From Heloderma charlesbogerti (lineage: Eukaryota > Chordata > Lepidosauria > Squamata > Helodermatidae): DNA of 64,000 nt. The stretch's first letter is position 1, and each line of letters starts with the position of its first letter. The notes below the pieces were generated by a model. It was not told the DNA's origin. It made no database searches and saw only the letters and a program-made list of their open reading frames with translations. Shown here piece by piece: positions 1-11,045 of the stretch. The stretch spans positions 1,054,001 through 1,118,000 of the forward strand of contig JANEZZ010001905.1 of the NCBI GenBank assembly GCA_026122225.1, written 5' to 3'. The position numbers and the translations under genes were made by a program.

Positions 1-120
1 GTCGGGAAGTGCCCCCAAACCAATACTATGAGCCAGAGAGTTACCAAAGGATTGCAAAAACTGCACAGTGCAACATAAATAATGTGCTCCGTTCCAGCCC
101 AATATGAGGCGCTGTGCATT
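1..120. other. Unassigned flank
   Basis: No feature is recognised before the LINE tail. Confidence 0.3.
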
Positions 121-3100
121 TTATTTATTTATTTATTTATTTATTTCATTTCTATACCGCCCAATAGCCGAAGCTCTCTGGGCGGTTCACAAAAATTAAA
201 TCCAAGCAACACACAATAAAACAATTTAAAATATACAGAACATTAAAACCACAATATAACAATACAACCACAATAAAACCTAGCAGCAGTGCAGGAGTTT
301 AAAATACAGATTTAAAACAGCAAAGATAAAAATTTAGAAAGCTAAAATGCTAAAATGCCTGGGAAAATAAAAAGGTCTTCACCTGGCGCCGAAAGGAGTA
401 CAATGTAGGCGCCAGGCGAACCTCACTAGGGAGCTCATTCCAGAGCCGGGGTGCCACAGCAGAAAAAGCCCTCCTCCTAGTAGCCACCCGCCTCACTTCC
501 TTTGGCAGGGGCTCACGGAGAAGGGCCGCTGACGATGATCTTAAGGTCTGGGCAGGCACATATGGGAGGAGGCGATCCTTCAGGTAACCTGGCCCCAAGC
601 CGTTAAGGGCTTTGAATGTTAACACCAGCACTTTGAATCGGGCCCGGAAATGGACTGGCAGCCAGTGCAGCTGGAAAAGTACTGGCGTAATATGAGCTCG
701 CAGGCCAGTCCCTGTTAACAATCTTGCTGCCCTATTTTGGACCAGCTGAAGTTTCCGAACCGTTTTCAAAGGCAGCCCCACGTATAACGCATTGCAGTAA
801 TCCAGACGAGAAGTTATCAGAGCATGGATAACTGTAGCTAGGCTATCTCTGTCCAGATAAGGGCGTAGTTGGTATACCAGCCTAAGCTGATAAAAAGTGC
901 TCTGTGCCACTGAGTTCACCTGTGCCTCAAGTGACAGGTCTGGATCCAAGAGCACCCCCAAACTACGAACCTGATCCTTTAGGGGGAGTGCAGCCCCCTC
1001 CAGAACAGGTTGAATATCACCTAGCCGGGCAGACGAACCACCCACTAACAGTACCTCTGTCTTGTCTGGATTGAGTTTCAGTTTATTAGCCCTCATCCAG
1101 TCCATTACCGTGCCCAGGCACTGATTCAGAACAGCCACTGCCTCACCTGGTTTTGATGAGAAAGAGAGGTAGAGCTGGGTGTCATCTGCATATTGATGGC
1201 ACCTCAGCCCACACCTCCGGATAACCTCCCCCAGTGGTTTCATGTAGATGTTCAACAGCATGGGGGATAAAACAGAGCCCTGTGGAACCCCATGGCACAA
1301 TTACCATGGCACAGAGCAGTAATCCCCCAGCACCACCTTCTGGAATCGGCCATCCAAGTAGGAGCGGAACCACTGTAGTGCAGTGCCTCCTACTCCCAAC
1401 CCAGACAACCTATCCAGAAGGATACCATGGTCGATGGTATCGAAAGCCGCTGAGAGGTCCAGGAGAATCAACAGGGTCGCACTCCCCCTGTCCCTCTCCC
1501 GGCAGAGGTCATCCCACAGGGCGACCAAGGCAGTTTCCGTTCCAAAACCAGGCCTGAAGCCCGATTGAAATGGATCTAGATAATCCGCTTCATTCAACAG
1601 TGCCTGGAGCTGTCCTACAACCACCCGCTCAAGCACCTTGCCCAGGAAGGGGATGTTGGCCACTGGCCTATAATTGTTAACATCCTCTGGGTCCAGGTTA
1701 GGCTTTTTCAGGAGTGGTCTAATTACTGCCTCTTTTAAAGCAGCAGGCACCACTCCCTCTCTCAAGGAGGAATTTACAACCTCCTGGACTCAGCCGGACA
1801 ACCCCTCCTTGTTTGATTTAATAAGCCATGAAGGGCAAGGGTCAAGCACACAAGTGGTCGATCGGACTTGGCCAAGCACCTTGTCCACATCCTCAGGCCT
1901 CAGTAACTGAAAGTCATCCAATAAAACTGGACCAGACGGTGCTCTGAACGCCTCTACCAATGGAACTGCATTAATGGTGGTGTCCAATTCATGACGAATC
2001 TGAGCGACTTTATCCTCAAAGTGTTGTGCAAACTCGTCACAGCGTGCTACCGAGGGTTCCACCGTCTCTCTCCCTGGCCCAGAATGTAACAGGCCGCGAA
2101 CCACTCGGAAAAGCTCCACTGGACAACACAGAGAAGATGCAATGCTGGTGGAAAAGAACTGTCTCTTTGCCACCCTCACCGCCACAGAGTAGGCTCGATA
2201 GTGGGCTCTTTCCTGTGTTCGGTCAGACTCAGCACAAGTTTTCCTCCACCTGCGTTCTAGCCGTCTCCCCTCTTGCTTCATTGCCCTCAGCTCAGGTGTA
2301 TACCAAGGAGCTGGCCGGGCTCTGCTCAGAGGGAGAGGGCGCTTGGGCGCGATCGTGTCAACCGCCCGAGTCATCTCTGCATTCCACAGAGCGACCTGGG
2401 CTTCGACAGGAGCACCAGCCATACCAGCAGGAAAATCCCCCAGAGCCCTCTGGAATCCATCGGAATCCATTAATCTCCGGGGGCGGACCATTTTAATAGG
2501 TCCCCCACCCTTGCAGAGGGGAAAGGCCGCCAGGAGTCTAAACCTCAGCAGGAAGTGATCTGACCATGACAAAGGGACAGATGTTAATTCCTCCACTTTC
2601 AGATCACCATCCTCCTGCCCAGTCGAGAAAACCAGATCAAGCGTGTGTCCTTTTGTATGCGTTGGGCCGATGACATGTTGGGACAGCCCCATGGTTGTCA
2701 TGGCGGCCATGAAGTCCTGAGCCGCCCCGGATACAGCGGCCTCAGCATGGAAGTTGAGATCCCCCAGGACCATCATCCTAGGGGTCCTCAACACCAAGTC
2801 CGAGACCACCTCTGTCAGCTCAGGCAGGGAGTCTGATGGGCAGCGGGGTGGGTGGTACACCAACAGAATCCCCAATCTGTCCCCGGTACCCAACACAAGG
2901 TACAAACACTCAAGATCTGCGCTTGAATGAGCAGGAAGCCTGGAGAGGGAGATTGAATTCCTATAGAGCACAGCAACCCGCCCTCCCCGACCCTCAAGTC
3001 GGTGTTGGTGCTGCACCGAGTACCCAGGAGGGCACAGCTGGGAGAGAGTGACCCCTCCCAGTTCCCCCACCCAGGTCTCAGTAATACATGCCAGGTCAGC

Positions 3101-3400
3101 CCCCTCATCCACGATCAAATCATGGATGAGGGAGATTTTATTTTGGACCGACCTGGCATTCAGCAGCAGCACCACCAGACCCAAGGGCAGACTGGTAAGG
3201 CTGCCAGGAACCATCAGGTTGGGGGAAGAACCAGAAGAGGGGACAGCTGTGAGGTGTCTAGCCCCTCTTCTCCTCAGCTGGCCTGTTAATCCCCCAACGC
3301 CATACCTCCCCCTGCCCGTGACCACAGTTATGGTGGCACCTCCCCCACCCCCTGAGTTGCCCAATAGTCCTCCCAGGCACATATTAAAATGTTAAGATAT
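121..3400 (-). mobile_element. L2/CR1-like LINE, nearly full-length ORF2, two stops
   Basis: The minus strand holds one continuous reading frame from 3382 to 350, broken only by TGA at 1790-1792 and TAA at 1301-1303. The N-terminal part is an AP-like endonuclease (NARSVQNK, TETW, GDLNFH, HTLDLVF, SWSDH). The middle and C-terminal parts are a reverse transcriptase ([42 protein letters not shown], catalytic YADD in YADDTQLY) and the family's C-terminal region ([20 protein letters not shown]). The 3' end carries a hairpin-like GAACCGCCC/GGGCGGTATAGAAATG tail and (AATA)n at 121-146. I assign it to the L2/CR1 side of the LINE tree. It is not a host gene. The few stops suggest recent activity. Confidence 0.9.
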
Positions 3401-3809
3401 AAATAGCACAACAGTTTAAAAGAATATAAAAAAGATAAAAGAGAACAGCAGCTAAGAAGGAGCAGATAAAGTCCACGTTTGCCCCTTCCCCTTGTCTTTA
3501 AAGCTGCTGCCATCTGCTGCTGCTATTTGCTGCTGGTATTGTGGCTGCTGGTGTCTCTGGAGAAGCAGGTGGGTAGGCCTTCAGGTCCTATGCGACTCCA
3601 AGTGCGAGGCTAAGTGCCTCTGGCAGCCCCGCCTTAAGTACCTGTGGGTGGGGGCAGAAGCAGGCTCAGGCTCAGGATCACCCGGTGCAGCTGCTGGCTT
3701 GTCCTCCTTTCCCAGGCTCCCTCCCGAGCAGCCTCTGGCAGCCCCGTCTTAAGCACCTGTGGGCGGGGGCAGAAGCAGGATCAGGATCAGGATCACCCGG
3801 TGCATCCAA
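3401..3809 (-). repeat. Possible LINE 5' region with a 115-bp tandem duplication
   Basis: Two copies of a ~77-bp unit (GCCTCTGGCAGCCCC... to ...ATCACCCGGTGCA) start at 3616 and 3731, 115 bp apart, with only a few differences. Each holds a short GGCTCA/GGATCA hexamer run. They lie just upstream of the LINE reading frame and may be its 5' UTR monomers. Confidence 0.5.
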
Positions 3810-4228
3810 ACGACATGAGTGTTATGTGGTCATTGTCCTGGATTACAAAGCCTGACCAGAAATCAGAGCTCCACGTGCATAGCCAAAGTCAAATTATTCT
3901 GCATAGCAGTGACTGGGAGTCCCAGCTGGCATGCTCAGGTGGCACATGGCGCAGTGTGCATGTAATAATTTGGAACCCAGGTTCGAAGCCCTGTGCTCCA
4001 CAATCTAGCCTTTGGTTCTCTATCGCCTCCTGTCTCCTTTGCCTCTTTCCCCACCCCACATTGAAAGAGTGAGGAGAAGAGTTTGCCTGGGATTTCTGAA
4101 GCAAGTACACTTTGTTTCTTTCAGAACAGGCAATCAGTCCTTCAGGCAAATGAGAAGCCGCTCTCTGACTTATTTCAACATGAATTCTCCTCTCCCCCAC
4201 CCACAAAAGACAAAAGTTTTTGAGTGAT
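3810..4228. other. Unassigned flank
   Basis: No supported coding, RNA or repeat signal is recognised. Confidence 0.3.
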
Positions 4229-4317
4229 TCACAGTGCAATCCTATGCATGTCTACTCAGAAATAAGCCCAACTGAGTTTAGTGGGACTTCTTTCCAAGTG
4301 CGTATAGGATTGCAGCC
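4229..4317. repeat. Short terminal-inverted-repeat element
   Basis: The ends GTGCAATCCTATGCATG and GTATAGGATTGCAG are inverted copies around a core with CTCAGAAATAAGCCCAACTG. This layout recurs in the window at 21950-22118 and 34830-34980 and resembles a small non-autonomous DNA transposon. Confidence 0.6.
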
Positions 4318-4416
4318 TCCATTTGGGGAGATGCCCAGGACCCGAACGGCTTCAGACCCAAGCCAACTCACTAGTGAGCTGTTTCAGGATACAGAAGAAT
4401 CCTGTTTTATGACATC

Positions 4417-4525
4417 CTTCCCCAGCCTGGTGCCCTCCACATGAGTTGAACTACAGTTCCCAGCATCCCCAATGCTGGGAGCCAAAGTCCAACACATCTG
4501 TAGGGCACCAGGTTGGGAAAGCCTG
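4417..4525. repeat. Palindromic hairpin MITE, copy 1
   Basis: The left arm CCTGGTGCCCTCCAC...ACTACAGTTCCCAGCAT is answered by ATGCTGGGAG...GTAGGGCACCAGG. The whole element is one imperfect hairpin of about 109 bp. At least nine relatives occur in the window. Confidence 0.7.
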
Positions 4526-5049
4526 TTTTATGGGGCTGCCAGCACTCTCTGGTGGCCATTAAGGGGAATCCATAAGCCAGACTTTATTCAATTTTCATTT
4601 CTAGAAGAGCTGCTCACAACAGTGCCACAGGGGATAGCTGTTGGAAAAGTTGTTGTTTCTTTATTTGGTAAAGAAATCCCAAAAGGGCCAACTCCAGCCC
4701 AATTCTACCAGCCACTGTGCCAAGGCAACAGGCCAAGAGACTGAGCATTGCTGCGGCAGAAAAGCCACGTCTCCGTAGTGGCTCTGGCTCTCATGCATGC
4801 ATGCACGCCATGCTCTGCACCCCACCAATGCTGACCCTCCTTCCATGTGTGTGGGGCTAATAATTGTTGACTCATCAGAGGACACGCTACGCCTTCAGGG
4901 GCATTCTGTAAGATGGCCAAGGCAGAGGGCATCACTCCAGCATCTCTTTTAGAGGTCTTCATCCAAAAGAGACGGTTCAGCCACCAGTCGCCAGAGCTGT
5001 TCAGCAGTGGAACAGAATTGCCTTGGGAGCTGCTGGGCTCTCCTTTGCT
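4526..5049. other. Unassigned flank
   Basis: Nothing recognised beyond short shadow frames. Confidence 0.3.
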
Positions 5050-5135
5050 GGAGATGCACAGGAAGCTGCCTTGTACAGAGTCAGACCCTTGATCCATTTA
5101 GCCCAGTCTTGTCAACACTGACTGGCAGCCCTGCC
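5050..5135 (-). repeat. tRNA-derived SINE fragment (3' part)
   Basis: GGAAGCTGCCTTGTACAGAG, the GTCAGACCC block and CAACACTGACTGGCAG match the 3' half of the second SINE family described at 35050-35255. Confidence 0.6.
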
Positions 5136-5238
5136 TCTTCGCCGCAGACTCAAATGAGGCCGGATTCCACAGAATCCAACCTCTGGACCCCACGGTGGAG
5201 TGGCTGCACTTACCTCTGGGTCTGGAGGAGGTGCTGCG

Positions 5239-5507
5239 GGCGGCTCTCTGGCTCCCTCTCAGCCGTAATATGCTAATGGCGGCTGCCATTAGCTTATCGC
5301 AGGAAAGTTACAGCCATAAGTGTGCCATTTGCTGCCGTAAAGCACTGACTTCTACCTAAATACAGCCGTAAACAGCTGCAATTTAGGTCAAAGTCAGTGC
5401 TTTATGGCCACAAATGGAATATGCTATTTAGGGCTGTATTTTTCCTGTGATAGGCTAATGGCAGCCGCCATTAGCGTATTGCGTCTTATAGGGAGCCAGA
5501 GAGCCGC
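5239..5507. repeat. Large palindromic (foldback) element
   Basis: Arms of about 110-130 bp face each other: GCGGCTCTCTGGCTCCC, GCTAATGGCGGCTGCCATTA and AAAGCACTGACTT on the left recur inverted on the right. Arm identity is high with a very short spacer near 5370. The terminal repeat alone includes a small inner palindrome GGCGGCTGCC. Confidence 0.75.
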
Positions 5508-5624
5508 TCCATCAACTCCAAGACATGCAGCTGGGCTCCAGAGGATCCTGCGGGGCCCTGAGCAGCCCAAATTGCCCCTCCACGCACCCCCCCGACCAGT
5601 GGGGGATTCATGCATTCTTAGCTG

Positions 5625-5692
5625 TAGCCTGCATCGTGCAGGAGGTTGGGCTAGATTATCTCCAAGGTCCCTTCCAACTCTATGACTCTATG
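5625..5692 (+). repeat. CR1 LINE 3' tail fragment
   Basis: GGTTGGGCTAGATTATCTCC and CCCTTCCAACTCTATGACTC with a terminal TCTATGA repeat are the standard CR1 3' end. Confidence 0.65.
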
Positions 5693-7269
5693 AAACCCAC
5701 ACAAAGAGTTCAAATTGGTCTCTTAAGCCTCTGGTTGGAGATATGTCTATTGCTTGGAGGCCATTCCTGGGCCAGGGGCCAGGAATCTTGGCAGGAAGAG
5801 GCTGCTGTTATTCATGACTGACCTTTGGGGGGCCACATTCCATATGCCTCATGCCCTGAGGATGCTGACCTTGTGTGGATGCAGTCCTGGAATGGGCTAG
5901 GGTCTGGGGGGACCAGCTGCTTCTCTGAAAAGGTTCCCCCCCCTTTTTTTTTTTGTGAGATGCACTTAATGGACCCAGTGTATAAAACTATTTCCCCAGG
6001 GGCAGGAGCAAGAGCTATTTCGAGCTTACACATGTGTCAGGACTGTGAAAATACTGTTTAGAGGGGAACGTAATGGATGAGGAATGGGGATAAATATAGC
6101 ACTACCACATTCTTGCCTGAAAATACATCTCTAGGGGAACTTCTGGGATCCATTGTCAATTCACGGGGAGGCTGTCTCCATCCGCAGTCATGTAGGAAAT
6201 CGTTCATCTTCCTTTGAGGAAAAAGAGGTGGACTGTGCTGCATCTGTCCAAGAAAGCATGGATGGAGAGCAGAGTAACAGATGTGAAGGACACTCTGAAA
6301 GGCATCCAAGCCTGCAGGGAAATGCCACTGTTTTACACACAACTGTTTCATACCCCCCCACACACACACACAATGTCCCATCTCTGAATAATTTAGATCT
6401 TATCGATATTTCTCTCCCCCAGCCTTTCAATTTTAAGTTGCTTTTGGTCCTCGCAAATTACTTTAGTTTTATGCTTCAGTGATACTCAATTCCTAAGACT
6501 TTTTAAAATTAATTATTTTTTTGTTGAGTCCAGGATTATTAAAACCAAAATCTTTCAGGTCATAAGTCACATGTGGAGCGTGTTCCTAGAACAATAATTA
6601 AAATAAAAACCCCTTCTGGATTTCTGGTTTCCATAAATTTCAATTTATTTTTCAATAATAATGCCCCACCCCCATCATTTAAAAGGCTAATAGATCAATA
6701 CATCCAGGACGGTCAGTCCTGAGTGATTGTAGTATAGGTTGATCTGAGGTTTAGAATGTGTTGTGATCTGGAAAAGAAAAGGCCTCTCCTCCCTGGCCCC
6801 CGTTGGACAAACAGCAGCTTTGGGGGTGCGATTCAGATTAGGAAAATGGCACAGAGGGAGAGGCTAAACAACTGCATCCCAGAGCCACTTTTTCAATCAA
6901 ACTGAGAGCCCCCCCCCCCTCAGCTGTATGTACAAATATCACAGATCTCCCATGTTAACAGTAGTTTGTCCCCAAGTCTGGGGGCTTTGTGGGGCCAGCT
7001 GGGAAGTTGCCTCTACGGCTGTTACTGTCACAAAAGGAGCCTTCCTGCTTAATAGCTGGTTTGTGAATGTCTGAAACAGGCTTGCAACACCCAGTGCTTT
7101 CTCTGCCTGTCCTCACCCAGTGCGTTCCAGTGCATGAGATGGAAAGTCAAAAGGGCTAATGAGCGCAGGGCAGGATCCACTCAGAACAAAGTTCTCCTGT
7201 GCAAGTAGTGCTCTTGTGCCGCTCCCAGTCATTTCAATGGCAGCAAGAACTTAAGCAGAGCCCTGCTAG
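5693..7269. other. 3' flank without recognised genes
   Basis: It holds homopolymer runs (C/T at 5935-5954, C at 6908-6917), a short CA run at 6359-6373 and A/T-rich DNA at 6470-6660. No exon is supported. Confidence 0.3.
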
Positions 7270-7445
7270 CTCAGTCCAACGGCCTCTCTCCTCCAGCATT
7301 CTGTCTGCGCAGTGGCCAACCAGAGGCCCCAGTGGGAAGCCCACACACAGGGCCTGAGTGCAACGGCACCCTGCCACTCGCGCTCCCCAGGAACTGGGAC
7401 AGAGCGGCACGCTGCCTCTGGGGCCTCGTGCAGGAGAGCTTCGTG
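7270..7445 (+). repeat. CR1-type LINE fragment
   Basis: CAGCATTCTGTCTGCGCAGTG, GCCAACCAGA and GGGAAGCCCACA match the segment seen complete at 39895-40410. Confidence 0.55.
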
Positions 7446-8873
7446 GCCGAGAGTGCCCTATGGCGCTTTGGCGCCCACGCCTCCCTCCTCAAGAGCCTCA
7501 TCCGGCATCTCCCAGTGCCTCGTGCCTTGGCTGCTTTTCTGCTGGAATAGACTGAATCTAGATGAATTGCCTGCTGCGTGCCAAGAGCAGAGGGTTGGGT
7601 TAGATTCGGGCCAGTTCACCCCATTTGACAAAGGTGTCATGTTTTCCCCCCAGAGGATTCAGAGAAGAAGTCAAAAATATATTCAAAGGTAGGCCAACGG
7701 CCAGGGATCCTGCAAGACTTTGGGGCTCCATGTGAAAAGCAACCAGGTGACAAACAGGGGAGTCATCTCAACCAGCAACTTAAGCTGCGTCTGCAGTGAC
7801 TGTCCTGCCTCAGAGGGACCCTAAGAGGTCTCTGGCTTCTTTTCCTCTACAGAGAGAGGCGCAGTCATCAGTCCTCTCTTCTCATTGGCTCTCTTTATGT
7901 TGGGAATAGCTGTACCCATTGAATTTGGCCAGTGCAGAGGGGGTGAATTTCAGTTGGGTCACTGTTCGAGAAGAACTTACCAAAATGTGCAAATTTCTTC
8001 CTAAACAGGGTGGAAAGAACTTGAGATGGGTAAAAAATTGAATGTAGGAGTAAGTGAAACTGACAGATGCAGCCATTCCTACACCTTGTTTACTCCTAAG
8101 GGAATGCAGAGGGGTGCGATGTGGCTTAGGCTTGGAATAAACTGAGTTTGTGGGGAGGTAGCTTGTCTTTTTCTCTTCTGAGTCTAACCAGGAGAGTTAG
8201 CTCATAGCCAACGCCACTCCCCTGCACACAAGCCTCTTGATGTGGCTTGCCCGCTGCTCCCCGCTCCCTGGCGAGGGGAGTATGGGGTGGGGGAGGACTT
8301 TCTGGAATGAAAGTGGGTCCTGCTGTTGCCAATGCCCCCAATGATGAACCGACACATGTCCAGGGGAGAACCAAGTTTAAGACACCATGCAATAAAGGCA
8401 GTCCTTGAGCAGAGATGCTTTTAAACCATTCACAGAAATGAAACTTTAATTTCAAACAACTTTGATGCAAATGTCTTGCCATTTTTTCTTCAAAAGTCCA
8501 TCCACTTAAAAGGAAAAAAATGTGTTACTTTAATTATTTACCAAAATGTCTTTAGTATGGGAACAGTGCCAAAGCAAAAGTCTGAAATGTTTTCCCGAAT
8601 GAACATCACCAACCCCCAGAATATTTTTATTTATTTATTTAAAATAAAAAACAGCATTTTTGGATTTCTTTTTCACTAAAATAATGGGTTGTGGGTTGTT
8701 GTTGTTTTCTTTTCTGATAGAGACCTTGCTTAATGCGAGACAACTTAATTTAAAGTAGAAATGCAAAAGAGGGTGCCATGGTCAGATGCTATCGGATAGG
8801 ACGTATGCTGACAGTTCTCTGTGGTCCTTTAGCTGCAACTCAGACTTTCAGTGGTCTCTCATTCCTCTATAGC
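7446..8873. other. 3' flank, unassigned
   Basis: Apart from the A/T-rich stretch at 8470-8660 nothing is recognised. Confidence 0.3.
8626..8640 (-). terminator. Candidate poly(A) signal for the IL1RAPb transcript
   Basis: Overlapping AATAAA units occur on the minus strand about 750 bp past the TAG stop. They lie in a short A/T-rich simple repeat, so the match may be chance. Confidence 0.22.
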
Positions 8874-8984
8874 AGACTTCCTGAATCTGGTGCCCTCCAG
8901 ATGGGTTGGACTGAAACTCCCATCATTGCCAGCCGGCATGGCCAAGTCCGACACATCTGGAGGGCACCAGCTTGTGGAAGGCTG
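8874..8984. repeat. Palindromic hairpin MITE, copy 2
   Basis: GGTGCCCTCCAGATGGGTTGG is answered by CCGACACATCTGGAGGGCACC. It lies just beyond the IL1RAPb stop and may be in its 3' UTR. Confidence 0.7.
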
Positions 8985-9390
8985 CTCTGTGCAAGCTTCC
9001 TGATCTCCCGTGATATTATCCTGCTTTTGTGGAACTAGGCACCCTGCAAATGCCTCTTTAAGCTAATGCACCCCATCTACTGCAAGCGAGCTTACCTTCG
9101 CCAGTGACTGTTATGAAATGTACCTAATTTCAGGACAACTGAAATATCTGCTTGCTTGGGTGGGGGGATCTGTTGCTCCAGGAAGTCCTATGGCGCCGGC
9201 AGTCCTACAACCTAGGGGAGTCTCCCATACGATCCCACCATCATTCTCAAGCAAACATGCCTCCCTATAAAGCACTGCATCATTCCATTGGCTCCCTTAT
9301 TTCAAGAGCTTCTGCCTCTCCACTGGAGGGGAGACCATCTTGCCCTCCATTTAAATCAAGGGGTTGTGAGAGGGATGTGCCAGCAGTCGG

Positions 9391-10130
9391 CTAGAGAACA
9401 TAAAAGTCATTGTTGTTTGACAAGTCTGCATAATGGTGGAGGCTAAGGGTTGGCATGTGTGACGCCGGAGCCTGGGGCTTCTCCTCATTTGGGCGCCTGA
9501 GCACAGCTGTGGACTCTCCTGCGAGCGGCCTGAGGAGCTGTGTCTCCCGCTTGGTTTTGGCCACTGCGTGGCTGTGGCTGCCGGGTTTGTGGCTTTCATT
9601 GCAGTATGCCACGCAGCACCGGCAGGCCAGGAAAGGCTTGGCAGTGTGTTCTTTGGCCTTTAACCTGGGCAGCGGGGCAAGCCCTCTTTGAATGGGGATG
9701 CCTCCCAGCCTGGAGCTCTGCCCTTCAGCTGGCCCTTTCAAGCGGCCCCTCTTCTTCTGGACGTGGTCCAAACTCACGTCGGAGTGCGAAGAGCAGCTTT
9801 CATTCCAAGCGGAACTCCCCGTGGCGCTCAAGCTCCGCAGCGGCAAGGCGAGGCGCAAAGCCTTCCAGAACTTGGAGCCTAGGTGCTTGGACGTTTCCCC
9901 CCTCCATGCCACAAAGGCAACGGACTCCTTCAGCTGCTGGATGTTGGGGTGGGCCCGCTGGAGCGGCCGGTATTCCACCACCACGAGTTTGGTGGCAATG
10001 TTTTTCTGACACAGGAGCCCCAGCTTGAATTCCAGCATGCTGACGCTTTTCTCCAGCAAATAGTCAGGACTCAGGACAACAATCATCTTCCGGCTCCTCT
10101 GGATGAAGTCAAAGATGGCTTCCGTCATAT
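9391..10130 (-). CDS. IL1RAP: IL1RAP alternative last exon (brain-type IL1RAPb)
   Basis: The acceptor is TTCCCCCGTAG, with phase 1 entry, 245 codons and TAG at 9391-9393. It encodes a second version of the TIR C-terminal half (MTEAIFDFIQRSRKMIVVLS, then LEFKLGLLCQKNIATKLVVV and box 3 SKFWKALRLALPLRS). A cytoplasmic tail of about 140 residues follows, with SDVSLDHVQKKRGRLK, the Cys cluster CRCCVAYC, and the end HHYADLSNNNDFYVL. The TIR half is closer to the IL1RAPL type than to the canonical exon. It matches the mammalian IL1RAPb isoform, reported as neuronal and poor at recruiting MyD88. Its presence intact in a reptile indicates strong constraint. It shares the upstream donor, and hence the one-base phase question. 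Confidence 0.95.
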
Positions 10131-10884
10131 CTACGGGGGAATACAGAGAAGGGCAATCAGAGACGGCTGAACAATCCCTCCCCCTCCCACCCCACACGTC
10201 AAGGCCAGATAACACTCTTCATGCATCTCATGAGGTGGATTCTAGTCCACAAAGGCTTGTGCCCTGATTGATTTCTCCATCTTTAATGTGCCACCAGACG
10301 CCATCTTTGTTGTGTCTACCGAATCCGTCAATGTGGAGGACGTCATGTTGTGCAGGGCAAGAAAGTGCAACCCCCAAAAGAGGACCCTATCTTGCATCAC
10401 ATTTGCATATACAAATTTATATGTACAGATGCAAATGTAGAAATAATAACTATAATTTAAACAGGAATAGAATGCCTCTCGCCATTGTGGGAAGCCTGTG
10501 ACCAGGTGAGTTGTGTGTCTGTCTGCTCAGTCTGCTGTCCAGGTGCTGTGGATGGGCAGCTTCAAGGTCCAGCTCTTTTCTGATGGCTCTTTACCTTTAA
10601 ACTGGACTTGGCCTGGACAGTCCTTCCAACACAGGACACTTTCAAAATAGAGGACAGCCCTCTGTAAAGGAGGACACCTGTGGCACCCTAATGTTGTGGC
10701 TCTCAGTGCCCTGCAAAGGGGGCTGCAGAGTCTCTGGTGATGGTGGCCAAATCAGGAAACGGTTGTGGTCCACGCCTTTCTTTGTGGCACAAGGGACTGC
10801 CCAGGATTCGTGCTGCTGCTTCCTCTCCCTTAGTGGTGGTTGCGAAGCCATTCTGAAAACATGGAGCAGCCTTGTGCTCTGACA
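10131..10884. other. Intron before the IL1RAPb exon, unassigned
   Basis: A stretch at 10630-10680 (AGAGGACAGCCCTC) shares a core with 11920-11960, suggesting a diverged repeat. Nothing else is recognised. Confidence 0.3.
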
Positions 10885-11045
10885 GATCCTCAGTCCGCCT
10901 CCTCCAGTATTGTCTATGCTGACTGGAGTGGTTCTCTAGGGTCTTGCAAAGATGTTTTCCCCAGTCTGCTCCCTGAAGGTCTCTTTTTACTGGAGATTCT
11001 GGAACTTGGTGCATGCAAAGCCTGTGCTCTACCACTGAGCAGTGA
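10885..11045 (-). repeat. tRNA-derived SINE, diverged
   Basis: On the minus strand it starts with a tRNA-like head (CTCAGTGGTAGAGCACAGG, then TGCATGC) and continues to a tail with CAATACTGGAGGAGG. Same family as 35050-35255. Confidence 0.6.
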
